Shown: positions 50,608 through 59,715, numbered from the stretch's first letter. The stretch is DNA of 64,000 bases from Solibacillus silvestris_B (GCF_051967575.1 NZ_JBQCJW010000009.1:68256-132255); one strand, 5' to 3'. Notes: generated by a model not told the origin, from the sequence alone. Made by a program: numbers and translations.

Positions 50608-53019
50608 ATGGCACAACAGGCGAATAAGTCTAAAGGGCGCAAAATTATTAATATTGTTATATGGGCAATTGGAATTTTAATTATTGTAGGCGGTGCAGCA
50701 GTAGCGGGTTTGCATTTATACGTAGCAAATTCAAAGCCTTTAATCGAGGGCGAGGCTATTGTTTCGATTTTGGACGAAGATGTTGAAGTGACGAGAGATG
50801 GTGTAGGAGTTCCGCATATTGTGGCGAAATCGGATGCCGACCTTTACCGTGCTCAAGGCTATGTACAAGCACAGGACCGCTTATTCCAAATGGATTTGGC
50901 ACGTCGTCAAGCGAGCGGTACTTTAGCGGAAGTTGTTGGGGCATCTGCTGTAAATACAGATAAATTTTTCCGTACGTTCAGCCTGCGTCATGCAGCGGAA
51001 AATTCCTGGGATGATTATGATGCCGATTCGCAGCAAATTTTGGAATGGTATGCAGAAGGGGTCAATGCCTTTATCGACGAAGTAAAAGGTACGAGCAAGC
51101 TTTCCTATGAATTCAAATTGCTTGGATACACTCCGGACACATGGACACCGATCGATTCATTGGTAATCGGGAAATATATGGCGTATGACCTGGGCGGGAA
51201 CTGGAATCAGCAAGCATTCCGTTCATGGGCATTGCAAAATTATACAAAAGAGCAAGCCGAAGAATTATTTGTGGAATACCCTGAAAATGCAAAATCGATT
51301 ATTGAGGCAAACCTGAATCTGGAAACAGATATCGCAAGTGCCTTTACAGCGGATTATTTACCTTCGGAATTTAACGGAAGCAACAACTGGGTAATTAGCG
51401 GTGATCTGACGGAATCAGGAAAGCCTTTGCTTGCAGATGATCCGCATTTAGGATTGAGCACTCCATCTGTATGGTATCAAATGCATTTGCAGTCACCTGA
51501 GCAAAATGTGAGTGGGGTCATTTTTGCGGGCATTCCCGGCATTATTTTAGGCCATAACGAACAAATTGCATGGGGTGTGACGAATGTTAACCCGGATGTA
51601 CAGGATTTATATATCGAAACACCAAACCCGGAAAACCCGTATCAATTCGAATATGACGGCAAATGGGAAGATGCAACTGTCCGGGAAGAGCCTATTAAAG
51701 TAAAAGACGGTGAAACAGTTGAATTTGAAGTAGTGGAGACACGCCACGGTCCGATTATTTCCAATATTATGCTGAAGGAAACAGAAGTGAAAGAACAGTT
51801 CTCCATGCAGTGGACCGCCCTTCAGTCAACACAGGAATTAAAGGCAGTATTAGGATTCAACAAAGCGACAAACTGGGAAGAGTTCGAGACGGCATTGGAG
51901 GACTTTAAAGCGCCGGCGCAAAACTTTGTATTTGCTTCGACGGACGGGACAATCGCCTATAAAGCGAACGGTCTTGTGCCAATCCGCAAGCAGGGTACAG
52001 GCGCGCTGCCGGTACCGGGCAATTCCTCTGAATACGGCTGGGAAAGCTATATTCCATTTGACGAATTGCCGACTGTCATCAATCCGGAAGAAGGATATAT
52101 TGCGACAGCGAACAATCAAGTGGTAGGCGACGAATACCCATATCATATTTCGAACCTCTGGGCACAGCCATATCGTTATGAACGCATCGTGGAAATGATT
52201 GAAACACCTGTGCATGACGAAGAGACTGGCAAATTACTAAAGCTGACGGTCGCTGAAATGAAAGGGATGCAAATGGATAAGAAAAACTTGCATGCCGAAG
52301 AATTTTTGCCGGAGTTAATGGAAACGATTAAAGCGCAAGATACAGATGGCAAGTACGACAAAGTCATCACACTATTGGAAGAATGGGAATACTATGATGA
52401 CAAAGATCAGGGAGCCCCGCTTGTGTATCACTTCTTGATTGAAAATATGGAAAAAGCATTATTTAAGGATGCAATGCCAGAGGATGTATTCAAACTAATG
52501 CCGGCCAAATCGCAAATTACCGATCAAATGCTGCGTGACGCATATGCCGGAAATCCGGGTGTATGGATTACGGAGGAAGGTGGCTTGGACGCATTTGTTT
52601 ACACGGCGTTCGAGGACGCTGTAAAGAAAATTGAGGGTAAGTTCGGCACATCAATTTCAAAATGGAAATGGGGAAGCTACAATAAGCTTACATTCAATCA
52701 TCCATTGGCAGGCGCTTCCGACTTCCTGGCAGATTACGTGAATCCCGAAAAGCTGCCGGTAGGTGGTTCAAGTGTAACGGTTCAAGCTGCTGCAGAGGAC
52801 GGGAACGGCAATGTATATCATGGTGCATCATGGCGCTTTGTAGCAGATCTAAATGATTTATCGACAGCATATCATATTGTCGGTCCTGGTCAGAGCGGGC
52901 ATATGAAGTCGAAATGGTACGACAACCAAGTTTCGAACTGGGTATACGGTCGCTACCATAAAACAAATATCAATGGCGATATCAATACTGAGTACAAATT
53001 AATTTTAAAAGCCGAATAA
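50608..53019 (+). CDS. penicillin acylase family N-terminal nucleophile hydrolase
   Basis: This 803-residue Ntn hydrolase belongs to the penicillin G acylase/acyl-homoserine lactone acylase family. A membrane helix at about 12-38 anchors the precursor. The alpha chain starts near VTRDGVGVPHIVAKSDADLY, and the autocleavage and nucleophile serine is S258 in FNGSNNWVISG, followed by the DDPHLGLSTPSVWYQMHL block. Family members undergo self-processing into two chains outside the membrane. ATG 50608 has AGAGGTGG upstream. The natural substrate (beta-lactam side chain, signalling lactone or other amide) is unknown. Confidence 0.9.
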   Translation: MAQQANKSKGRKIINIVIWAIGILIIVGGAAVAGLHLYVANSKPLIEGEAIVSILDEDVEVTRDGVGVPHIVAKSDADLYRAQGYVQAQDRLFQMDLARRQASGTLAEVVGASAVNTDKFFRTFSLRHAAENSWDDYDADSQQILEWYAEGVNAFIDEVKGTSKLSYEFKLLGYTPDTWTPIDSLVIGKYMAYDLGGNWNQQAFRSWALQNYTKEQAEELFVEYPENAKSIIEANLNLETDIASAFTADYLPSEFNGSNNWVISGDLTESGKPLLADDPHLGLSTPSVWYQMHLQSPEQNVSGVIFAGIPGIILGHNEQIAWGVTNVNPDVQDLYIETPNPENPYQFEYDGKWEDATVREEPIKVKDGETVEFEVVETRHGPIISNIMLKETEVKEQFSMQWTALQSTQELKAVLGFNKATNWEEFETALEDFKAPAQNFVFASTDGTIAYKANGLVPIRKQGTGALPVPGNSSEYGWESYIPFDELPTVINPEEGYIATANNQVVGDEYPYHISNLWAQPYRYERIVEMIETPVHDEETGKLLKLTVAEMKGMQMDKKNLHAEEFLPELMETIKAQDTDGKYDKVITLLEEWEYYDDKDQGAPLVYHFLIENMEKALFKDAMPEDVFKLMPAKSQITDQMLRDAYAGNPGVWITEEGGLDAFVYTAFEDAVKKIEGKFGTSISKWKWGSYNKLTFNHPLAGASDFLADYVNPEKLPVGGSSVTVQAAAEDGNGNVYHGASWRFVADLNDLSTAYHIVGPGQSGHMKSKWYDNQVSNWVYGRYHKTNINGDINTEYKLILKAE

Positions 53020-53025
53020 TAAAAT

Positions 53026-53483
53026 GAAAGAGGCTGAGACATAACCCAAAAACACCATTTTTCTCTCAGAGAAAAATGGTGTTTTTTGCTGGGTGTAAAA
53101 ATTGATTTCCATTCGGGGACGCTTTCCGCGGGCGTGAGGCCAACACGATGTTGGTCACAAAAGCGTTGCCACAGGACGTGGCGTTCTTAGCTTTTGTTCC
53201 TAGTCTCAGGCGTCAGTGCTCCTGTCGCTACGCTTTCGTCGCAAAATAAATTTCGCTATTCCCGCAGGAAGCTCTGCTTGTGACTGTCGCTAATGCTTTC
53301 GTCACAGAGAAAATCTTGTAGCGAAAGGCGTTAGCCGACAGCTGATGTTTTTTCAGTGCGAAAGGTGAAACCGTCAGCACGAACACTCGCCCTCCATTCC
53401 AATCAATTTCATAAAATGTCCTTTTCTTAAAAAGGGGTTTCTCCATATCCAATGAAATTTTTACTTCTGTCCCAGCCTCTTTC
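53026..53483. repeat. 458-bp non-coding element bounded by inverted repeats (MITE-like)
   Basis: The left end GAAAGAGGCTGAGACATAA and the right end TTCTGTCCCAGCCTCTTTC are inverted repeats of about 17 bases with one or two differences. The interior holds a strong terminator hairpin, CGGGGACGCTTTCCGCGGGC, an ACACGATGTTGGTCAC to CCACAGGACGTGGCG hairpin, and ATTCCCGCAGGAAGC. A minus-strand 85-codon open frame exists but reads out of the repeat itself. No target duplication could be confirmed. It fills the gap between the acylase gene and the cad operon. Confidence 0.65.
53050..53088 (+). terminator. Rho-independent terminator inside the element, after the acylase gene
   Basis: AACACCATTTTTCTCT pairs with AGAGAAAAATGGTGTT around a short loop, followed by T-rich sequence. 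It is probably the functional terminator for the acylase gene. Confidence 0.9.
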
Positions 53484-53513
53484 AAATTTAAACAGGCGCT
53501 TCATAATAAGGGT

Positions 53514-53580
53514 CATTCAAACAATCATTTGAATGTAGTATATGCATAAGCTATAATACATTCAAATACATATTTGAATG
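53514..53580 (+). promoter_or_regulatory. cad promoter with two CadC-type operators
   Basis: Two inverted repeats with half sites CATTCAAA and TTTGAATG lie at 53514-53535 and 53559-53580. Between and across them sit TTGAAT (53529-53534) and TATAAT (53552-53557) with a 17-base spacer. The first operator covers the -35 and the second lies just downstream of the -10. The second has perfect ten-base arms and resembles the known CadC operator of staphylococcal pI258. Confidence 0.8.
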
Positions 53581-53591
53581 AGGTGTGAATA

Positions 53592-53933
53592 GTGAAGGAT
53601 ATTTGTGAAGTGACAAAGGTCAATGAGCAGGCAGTAGAGTATGTAAGGGCGCAAATGCCGGAGCTCTCAAAGGTAGCGAAATTTTTAAAGGCTCTCGCTG
53701 ATGAAACACGCTTGAAAATTACATTTGCGCTAACAATAGAAGAACGTTTATGTGTATGTGATGTAGCAGCGATTATCGGTACTAGTACGGCGACAGCTTC
53801 CCATCACTTACGCTATTTGAAGGAAAATGGCTTGGCAAAATCCGCGCGTGAAGGGAAGATGGTGTACTATTCTTTGGCGGATGATCATGTGCATCAAATT
53901 GTAAAGATTGCCTATGAGCATTCAAAGGAGTGA
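53592..53933 (+). CDS. cadC: CadC-like ArsR-family metal-sensing repressor
   Basis: This 113-residue winged-helix repressor releases DNA when it binds cadmium, lead or zinc. The metal site of CadC is represented by C5 near the N-terminus (DICEV) and C54 and C56 (RLCVCDVA) in the sensor helix; the fourth CadC cysteine (Cys11) has no counterpart, and this one is not required for sensing in pI258 CadC. The recognition helix is STATASHHLRYLKENG. The start is GTG 53592 after GAGGTGTG. Two operator-like repeats lie upstream. The next gene overlaps or abuts its stop. Confidence 0.92.
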   Translation: MKDICEVTKVNEQAVEYVRAQMPELSKVAKFLKALADETRLKITFALTIEERLCVCDVAAIIGTSTATASHHLRYLKENGLAKSAREGKMVYYSLADDHVHQIVKIAYEHSKE

Positions 53934-53938
53934 ATTGT

Positions 53939-56059
53939 ATGGTACAGAAAACAGAACAATACCGCTTGGAAAATTTATCTTGCGCAAATTGTGCGGCAAA
54001 ATTTGAACGAAATGTGAAGGAAATTGACTCAGTAGAAGAAGTGCAGTTAAATTTCGGCGCAGCAAAATTAACGGTAAAAGGTGAAGTGACAATTGCCCAA
54101 TTGGAGGCTGCCGGGGCATTTGACGGCATTAAAGTTTCCCCGGCAAGTGAACGTAAAGTCGTTGAAAAGATACCGTTTTATAAGCGCAAAGAAAATCAGC
54201 TTGCCGGTTTTTCATTGTTTTTCGTTTTAATTGGGGTCATTTGCAGTTTCGTTTTCGGTGAAGGGCATGTTTTGGTGAATAGTCTCTATGCAGTCGCAAT
54301 CATTGTAGGGGGTTACCCAATCTTCATAACGGGTATAAAAAATTTACTGCACGCGGAATTTGATATGAAAACATTGATGACGATTGCAATTATCGGGGCG
54401 GCTATTATAGGGGAATGGCAAGAAGCTGCAATTGTCGTTTTCCTTTTTGCGGTAAGTGAAGCATTGGAAGCCTATTCCATGAATAAAGCACGCCAATCGA
54501 TTTCCCGGTTGATTGATTTGACACCCGCGACAGCAACAGTTAAACGAGCGCATAATGCTCATTTTCATGAGATGGAAGTTGCGACGGAAGCGATACGAAT
54601 TGGTGATATTTTAATTGTAAAGCCAGGACAGAAAATCGCTATGGACGGTGTCGTTGTTTCGGGCATTTCCACTGTAAATCAGGCTGCGATTACCGGTGAA
54701 TCCATTCCTGTCACAAAAAAGAATGGGGACACTGTTTTTGCAGGAACATTGAACGAAGCAGGAGCACTTGAAATAGAAGTGACGAAGCGTGTTGAAGATA
54801 CGACGATTGCAAAAATCATCCATTTAGTGGAAGAAGCGCAGGCTGAAAAAGCGCCTTCCCAAAAGTTCGTTGACCGTTTTGCCAAATATTATACACCTGC
54901 AATTATGGCAGTTGCTTTTCTTGTTGCAATCGTGCCGGGCGCCGTAACAGGTAATTGGCTGCATTGGATTTACCAAGGGCTGGCAGTTCTAGTTGTAGGC
55001 TGTCCGTGTGCACTTGTTATTTCAACGCCTGTAGCGATTGTGACAGCGATTGGAAACGCGGCCCGCAATGGGGTATTAATTAAAGGCGGAGCCTATTTAG
55101 AAGAGCTGGCCCGCATTAAAGCGGTTGCCTTCGATAAAACCGGTACATTAACAAAAGGGCAGCCTGAAGTAATGGAAATAATAGTGGAGGCGACTGATGA
55201 AAATCCGCATACATTGCTGGAAAAAATAGCTGCTGTAGAGAAAAAATCACAGCACCCATTAGCCCGAGCTATTTTGACGAAGGCTTTTGATGAAAAAATT
55301 CATGTTTCCGAGGCGGAAGATTTTCAGTCTGTGACAGGAAAAGGTGCGTATGCGACTGTTAATGGCGAAGTAATTTATGCAGGAAGTGTCACTTGGATAC
55401 AATCGTTCATTCCTATTTCGGGACAATTATTAAGTAAAATTGATCAGCTTGCATCAAACGGCCATTCGGTAATTGTCGCTGCAAATGACCGTTATGTTTT
55501 AGGCATTATGTCGATTGCCGATCAGCTTCGGCCAGAAAGCAAAGAAGTGATCTCGGCACTTCATGACAATCATATCCGCCATACCGTAATGCTGACAGGT
55601 GATGCATCATTGACGGCACAAAAAATTGCCGATCAGCTTAATATTAATGATGTAAGGGCAAATCTTTTACCACAAAATAAATTGCAGGCAATGAAAGACT
55701 TGCAGCAGCAATATAATTCGGTTGCAATGGTAGGGGACGGCGTAAATGATGCACCGGCTTTGGCGGCGGCCGATATTGGGATTGCGATGGGCGGTGCTGG
55801 TACGGATGCGGCGCTTGAGACAGCTCAAATTGTCTTCATGGCAGACGATCTATCGAAACTGCCATATACGATGAAATTAAGCAAAAAAGCAATAAAAATC
55901 ATTAAACAAAACATAGCGTTTGCACTCGGCCTGAAGTTCATTGCCATTTTGCTTATCATACCAGGCTGGCTGACATTATGGATTGCCATTTTCGCCGATA
56001 TGGGCGCGACATTGCTGGTCATTTTAAATTCACTGAGATTATTGAAAATAAAAAATTAA
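53939..56059 (+). CDS. cadA: cadmium/zinc/lead-exporting P1B-type ATPase
   Basis: This 706-residue P-type ATPase pumps divalent soft metals out of the cell. An N-terminal heavy-metal domain has CANC at about 15-18, followed by eight membrane helices. The transport site is CPCALV, the phosphorylation site DKTGTLTKG, the HP motif QHPLARAI and the hinge GDGVNDAPAL, all intact. ATG 53939 lies nine bases after AAAGGAG, five bases beyond the cadC stop, so the two genes form an operon under CadC control. The CPC plus CANC layout fits CadA (Zn/Cd/Pb) rather than copper pumps. Confidence 0.94.
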   Translation: MVQKTEQYRLENLSCANCAAKFERNVKEIDSVEEVQLNFGAAKLTVKGEVTIAQLEAAGAFDGIKVSPASERKVVEKIPFYKRKENQLAGFSLFFVLIGVICSFVFGEGHVLVNSLYAVAIIVGGYPIFITGIKNLLHAEFDMKTLMTIAIIGAAIIGEWQEAAIVVFLFAVSEALEAYSMNKARQSISRLIDLTPATATVKRAHNAHFHEMEVATEAIRIGDILIVKPGQKIAMDGVVVSGISTVNQAAITGESIPVTKKNGDTVFAGTLNEAGALEIEVTKRVEDTTIAKIIHLVEEAQAEKAPSQKFVDRFAKYYTPAIMAVAFLVAIVPGAVTGNWLHWIYQGLAVLVVGCPCALVISTPVAIVTAIGNAARNGVLIKGGAYLEELARIKAVAFDKTGTLTKGQPEVMEIIVEATDENPHTLLEKIAAVEKKSQHPLARAILTKAFDEKIHVSEAEDFQSVTGKGAYATVNGEVIYAGSVTWIQSFIPISGQLLSKIDQLASNGHSVIVAANDRYVLGIMSIADQLRPESKEVISALHDNHIRHTVMLTGDASLTAQKIADQLNINDVRANLLPQNKLQAMKDLQQQYNSVAMVGDGVNDAPALAAADIGIAMGGAGTDAALETAQIVFMADDLSKLPYTMKLSKKAIKIIKQNIAFALGLKFIAILLIIPGWLTLWIAIFADMGATLLVILNSLRLLKIKN

Positions 56060-56209
56060 CATTATAAAAACTGTCAAACAGAGCAAGATAATATATAGTG
56101 CACGAAGGCAAAAAAATTACTTTTGTTGCTGGAATTCTTGAGTTATGCTACTGAACGGTATATGATTGAACAAGATAATTCTGAAATTCAAATGAGGCGA
56201 AAGATTGAG

Positions 56210-56491
56210 ATGTCAAATGTAAAATTAGTAAATGTGACAGAGGAGATTGTAAGAGGGCTTGTTAGTTTTCTGCTACATGGCGTTGAATATCAAACATTTT
56301 GCCACTGCGAACAATGTGAAATGGACGTAAATGCAATTGCACTGAATGCTTTACCTGCTAGATATGTCGCATCAAATAAATCAAGAGATGCTGTATTCAA
56401 AGAAATGAATACGCCCGAGAACATTAGAGAAATAAATAAACAAATTATTCGTGCGCTTCACATTGTTGACAGGTATCCAAATCACTCATAA
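56210..56491 (+). CDS. comFB: ComFB family late competence protein
   Basis: This protein of about 93 residues is of the ComFB family, of unknown function. It has the family's VNVTEEIVRGLV opening, a zinc-type cysteine group CHCEQC, and a NAIALNALPARYV segment. The start is uncertain: ATG 56210 has GAGGCG about ten bases upstream, and ATG 56192 is an in-frame alternative. It is not part of a comF operon here. In cyanobacteria related proteins bind cyclic dinucleotides, but this is only family knowledge. No partner genes suggest a role. Confidence 0.75.
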   Translation: MSNVKLVNVTEEIVRGLVSFLLHGVEYQTFCHCEQCEMDVNAIALNALPARYVASNKSRDAVFKEMNTPENIREINKQIIRALHIVDRYPNHS

Positions 56492-56585
56492 AGGAAGAAC
56501 GATTAGCGGCTTTCATTGGAAAAGGATCATTCTTTCATGTAAATAGGTAGCCGTTTGGCAAGTTTTTATAATAAATTTGAATTAG

Positions 56586-56634
56586 GAGGCTATTCAATTA
56601 GGGGCATACTAAATTGAATAGTCTCTTTCTTTTA
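56586..56634 (+). terminator. terminator between comFB-like gene and mntR
   Basis: GAGGCTATTCAATT pairs with AATTGAATAGTCTC (one G-T pair) around a 12-base loop, followed by TTTCTTTT. Confidence 0.75.
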
Positions 56635-56713
56635 GCGTTCACTGTTTTCAGTTAACTTTTTGCGTGAAACTGTAGTAAAATTAAAGTAGCAATTGGAAAG
56701 AGAGGGAACAGTT

Positions 56714-57133
56714 ATGCCAACACCTAGCATGGAGGACCACATTGAACAAATTTATTTACTAATCGAAAATAAAGGGTATGCTCGTGTGTCCGATATTGCT
56801 GAAGCTTTATCTGTTCTACCTTCCTCCGTTACGAAAATGGTGCAGAAATTGGATAAAGACGGCTATTTAGTGTATGAAAAATATAGAGGCTTAACATTGA
56901 CGCCAAAGGGGCAAAAATTAGGGAAGCGACTTGTGCAGCGGCATGAACTGCTTGAACAGTTTTTGCGTTTAATAGGAGTTGATGAGGAACGTATTTACGA
57001 GGACGTGGAAGGCATCGAACATCATTTAAGCTGGAATTCAATCGACCGCATTGCAGATCTTGTGCAGCTTTTAGAGGAAGAGCCCGATATGGCAAGGAAG
57101 CTAGAAGAAATGAAATCAAATCATAGTATGTAA
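56714..57133 (+). CDS. mntR: manganese-responsive regulator MntR
   Basis: This 139-residue DtxR-family repressor of manganese uptake genes binds DNA when loaded with Mn2+. All metal ligands known from Bacillus MntR are in place: D8, E11, H77, E99, E102 and H103. The helix-turn-helix is VSDIAEALSVLPSSVTKMV. ATG 56714 follows AGAGAGGGAAC and gives the start MPTPSMEDH as in Bacillus. Its stop overlaps ATG 57133, but the better start of the next gene is 57160. The uptake genes it controls are outside the window. Confidence 0.94.
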   Translation: MPTPSMEDHIEQIYLLIENKGYARVSDIAEALSVLPSSVTKMVQKLDKDGYLVYEKYRGLTLTPKGQKLGKRLVQRHELLEQFLRLIGVDEERIYEDVEGIEHHLSWNSIDRIADLVQLLEEEPDMARKLEEMKSNHSM

Positions 57134-57159
57134 TGATTGACGAGAAAAAGGAGAATATG

Positions 57160-58017
57160 ATGAATCAATTAATTAAGTCAGGACAAGTAGTGGAATTAAC
57201 TGTATTGGAACAGCAAGGATCACGCTATATTTTAACAAACGGCGATTTGGAAATCCCTTTAAACGCATCGGATTTGGATAATGAAATAGCGATTGGCGAT
57301 TTAGTGAAAGTTTTCCTCTATACAGACCGACGCGGCGACCTTCAAGCAACAACGGCATTACCCCACATCACAGAGGCGGATTACGGATGGGCGCGCGTGT
57401 TGAAAGTAACGAAGGAAGGCGCTTTTTGCGATATCGGCACGTCCCGTGAAGTATTAGTGCGCGCAGAAGATTTGCCGGCAATCAGCGAAGTTTGGCCTGA
57501 GCCTGGAGATCATTTGTATATGACATTACGCACAGATCGCAACGGCGACTTATTCGGGCGATTAATAACGGAAGAAAAAGTGAATGACATGTATGAAGGT
57601 GCTGCGGAGGAGATGTTCAATAAAAATATTGCTGCCCGTCCGTACCGTTTATTGCCTGTAGGTTCATTTTTGTTAGGGATCGATAAACCGTACCGCATTT
57701 TTGTGCACGAATCGGAAATGAAAGCAGAGCCTCGTTTAGGGCAGGATATGCAAGTGCGCATTATAGATGTGAAGGAAGACGGCTCATTAAATGGCTCGTT
57801 TTTACCGCGCAAGCACGAGCGATTAGGTGATGACGCAGATAAAATCTTTGCTTATTTAGAAAGTGTAGGCGGTAAAATGCCATTTGGCGATAAGTCCACA
57901 CCGGAAGAGATTACGGAAATGTTTAATATGAGCAAAGGTTCGTTTAAGCGCGCGCTTGGCACATTAATGAAGGCACGCAAAATTACGCAAAAAGATGGCT
58001 GGACTGAAATCGTATAA
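57160..58017 (+). CDS. cvfB: S1-domain RNA-binding protein CvfB/YitL
   Basis: This 285-residue cytoplasmic protein of the CvfB/YitL family has three S1-like OB domains and a C-terminal winged helix. Visible are VELTVLEQQGSRYIL (domain 1), GWARVLKVTKEGAFCDIG (domain 2, classic S1) and KPYRIFVHESE (domain 3), with the helix-turn-helix segment EMFNMSKGSFKRALGTLM at the end. The family binds RNA and affects virulence regulators in Staphylococcus. ATG 57160 is six bases after AAGGAG and is favoured over 57133. It is cotranscribed with mntR, 26 bases downstream. Confidence 0.88.
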   Translation: MNQLIKSGQVVELTVLEQQGSRYILTNGDLEIPLNASDLDNEIAIGDLVKVFLYTDRRGDLQATTALPHITEADYGWARVLKVTKEGAFCDIGTSREVLVRAEDLPAISEVWPEPGDHLYMTLRTDRNGDLFGRLITEEKVNDMYEGAAEEMFNKNIAARPYRLLPVGSFLLGIDKPYRIFVHESEMKAEPRLGQDMQVRIIDVKEDGSLNGSFLPRKHERLGDDADKIFAYLESVGGKMPFGDKSTPEEITEMFNMSKGSFKRALGTLMKARKITQKDGWTEIV

Positions 58018-58220
58018 GCAGACTTCTTTCAGCAAATATCGGAAATCGGGATATGAATGCTGCTGAGGCGCAACTGATAATATGAACAATGAAAAGTAAA
58101 AGGGGAGACATGTTTGCAACCTTTTGCTTTTTTAATTCGTATTAATTAATGAATGTATATGATATTTGGACAGGTTTTCTGTAAAAATGGGAATATACAT
58201 TTGAAAAGGGGGATTTTACA

Positions 58221-59144
58221 ATGAAACAAAAATGGATTTCGCTTGTTGCAGCATTAGTATTAATGGTAACAGTATTTATGCCATTAGGTGTTTCGGCAGC
58301 GACAACTGAACAAAAAAATCCAATCAATGAAAAGCTTGGTGTACCTATCGTTGTTTATGGAAGTAACTTATCTGCTGAAGAAAAGGAAACTGTCAAAACA
58401 GCATTGCGTGTTGACCAGGAAACAGAAGTAGACGAAATTACAATTTCAGGACAAGATTTAGCAAAATATATTAAAGACAGCAATCCTAGCTCCCGTATGT
58501 TCTCATCTGCGAAAATTACGCGTCAGGATGAGGGGAAAGGGTTAACGATCAGTATTGTAACACCTGCGAATATTACACAAGTCACTTCGGAAATGTATGC
58601 AAGCGCAATGCTGACAGCAGGCATTGAAGATGCAATAGTGGAAATTGCCGCACCAAAGCCGGTAACAGGTCATTCTGCATTGGTCGGCATTTATAAAGCA
58701 TATGAAGTAAAGACAGGCGAGACATTGGACATTGAACGTACCGATGTAGCGAATGATGAATTGTCCGTTGCCACATCGCTTGCTGAATCGGCAGGTGTTA
58801 CAGATGCACAAGTGGCTGAATTGTTAACGCAAATCAAAAAAGCAATCGCCGAAAACAAGCCGGCAACAAAAGAGGAAGTCCAGCAAATTGTAGAAGAGCA
58901 GCTAGCGAAGCTGCAAATTAATTTAAGCGACAAAGACCGCCAGCTGCTGGTCGATTTAATGAACCGCATCAGTAATTTAAATATAGATTTCGGTAAATTA
59001 TCTTCACAGCTTTCAGATTTGACAGCGAAATTTGATGAAAAGTTCGGTGCTATTTTAGAGGATGAAGGCTTTTGGCAAAGTGTCAAAAACTTTTTCACGA
59101 ATTTGATCGATACGATTTCTTCCTGGTTTAAAAAGGAAGAGTAA
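58221..59144 (+). CDS. ypuA: secreted DUF1002 protein (YpuA-like)
   Basis: This 307-residue exported protein has an N-terminal signal peptide ending near GVSAAT (about residue 27) and a DUF1002 domain. Known family blocks are VVYGSNLSAEEKETVKTAL and ALVGIYKAYEVKTGE. The C-terminal part is helical and probably coiled-coil (about 205-280). It resembles YpuA of Bacillus, which is linked to envelope stress. AAAAGGGGG lies before ATG 58221. Function is unknown. Confidence 0.85.
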   Translation: MKQKWISLVAALVLMVTVFMPLGVSAATTEQKNPINEKLGVPIVVYGSNLSAEEKETVKTALRVDQETEVDEITISGQDLAKYIKDSNPSSRMFSSAKITRQDEGKGLTISIVTPANITQVTSEMYASAMLTAGIEDAIVEIAAPKPVTGHSALVGIYKAYEVKTGETLDIERTDVANDELSVATSLAESAGVTDAQVAELLTQIKKAIAENKPATKEEVQQIVEEQLAKLQINLSDKDRQLLVDLMNRISNLNIDFGKLSSQLSDLTAKFDEKFGAILEDEGFWQSVKNFFTNLIDTISSWFKKEE

Positions 59145-59150
59145 TCTGTT

Positions 59151-59185
59151 AAAAGCACTCGTATATTGAGTGCTTTTATTTTTCG
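59151..59185 (+). terminator. Rho-independent terminator after ypuA
   Basis: AAAAGCACTC pairs with GAGTGCTTTT around a seven-base loop, followed by ATTTTTC. Confidence 0.9.
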
Positions 59186-59234
59186 CGAAAATTCAAAATA
59201 TGATATATTGGGAATAACAAGAGGAGGGAGAAAG

Positions 59235-59516
59235 ATGGAATTTACGTATAAAGACAAAGGGAATAATTATGGTGCATTTGAATATGAGCAAAACGGTGAG
59301 CGAGTAGCTGAGATTACATGGTTATTGCGCGACGGGGTTATGAATATGGACCATACGTATGTATCCGATGTTTTGCGCGGACAAGGGGTAGCTAAAAAAC
59401 TGTTGGATAGAGCAGCAGACTATGCACGCGAAAATAACTTGAAGATGAATGCCATTTGCTCCTATGTCGTTTCTTCATTTGAAAAAAGCGACGCATATGA
59501 CGACGTAAAAGTATAG
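59235..59516 (+). CDS. YjdJ-type small GNAT acetyltransferase
   Basis: This 93-residue protein of the small YjdJ-like GNAT family (PF14542) has the acyl-CoA loop VLRGQGVAKKLLDRAADYA at about 58-76 and the MNMDHTYV strand before it. GAGGAGGGA lies just before ATG 59235; the frame is open upstream but runs through the previous terminator. Substrates of this family are not established. Confidence 0.85.
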   Translation: MEFTYKDKGNNYGAFEYEQNGERVAEITWLLRDGVMNMDHTYVSDVLRGQGVAKKLLDRAADYARENNLKMNAICSYVVSSFEKSDAYDDVKV

Positions 59517-59524
59517 CAACATTC

Positions 59525-59562
59525 AAAACACGATTTTCCAACATTACGGAAATCGTGTTTTT
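59525..59562. terminator. bidirectional terminator-like hairpin
   Basis: AAAACACGATTTTCC pairs with GGAAATCGTGTTTTT (one bulge) with A- and T-runs. It lies between the GNAT gene and the 34-residue peptide gene, which converge. Confidence 0.88.
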
Positions 59563-59610
59563 ACTATGGCATATAGTTATTTTTGGGGTCATAATAACAT
59601 TCCATGCAGT

Positions 59611-59715
59611 TTAAAATCCAACGAAAAATGAAATCAAAACAGTAATAACACCAGAGACGCCGAGTAGCGTGAGCACCTCAGTTCCTTTGTAGGTAACTTC
59701 TTTATTTTGAAACAT
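59611..59715 (-). CDS. 34-residue small membrane protein
   Basis: ATG 59715 is preceded on the minus strand by AAGGGAGTG about seven bases upstream and opens a 34-codon frame ending in TAA at 59611. The product has a polar start MFQNKEVTYKGTEVL followed by one hydrophobic helix (about 17-33) ending GF. It lies convergent to the GNAT gene with a shared hairpin between them. Small size and lack of a known family make function unknown. Good ribosome site, membrane profile and terminator support a real gene. Confidence 0.65.
   Translation of the reverse strand: MFQNKEVTYKGTEVLTLLGVSGVITVLISFFVGF

Noticed and set aside
53228..53485. 85-codon minus-strand open frame in the acylase-cad gap
   Set aside because: It lies wholly inside the inverted-repeat-bounded element, reads from its end inward and has no ribosome site outside the repeat.
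58021..58080. Third copy of the repeat seen at 11836 and 40916
   Set aside because: Only CTTCTTTCAGCA is shared; the rest diverges, so chance cannot be excluded.
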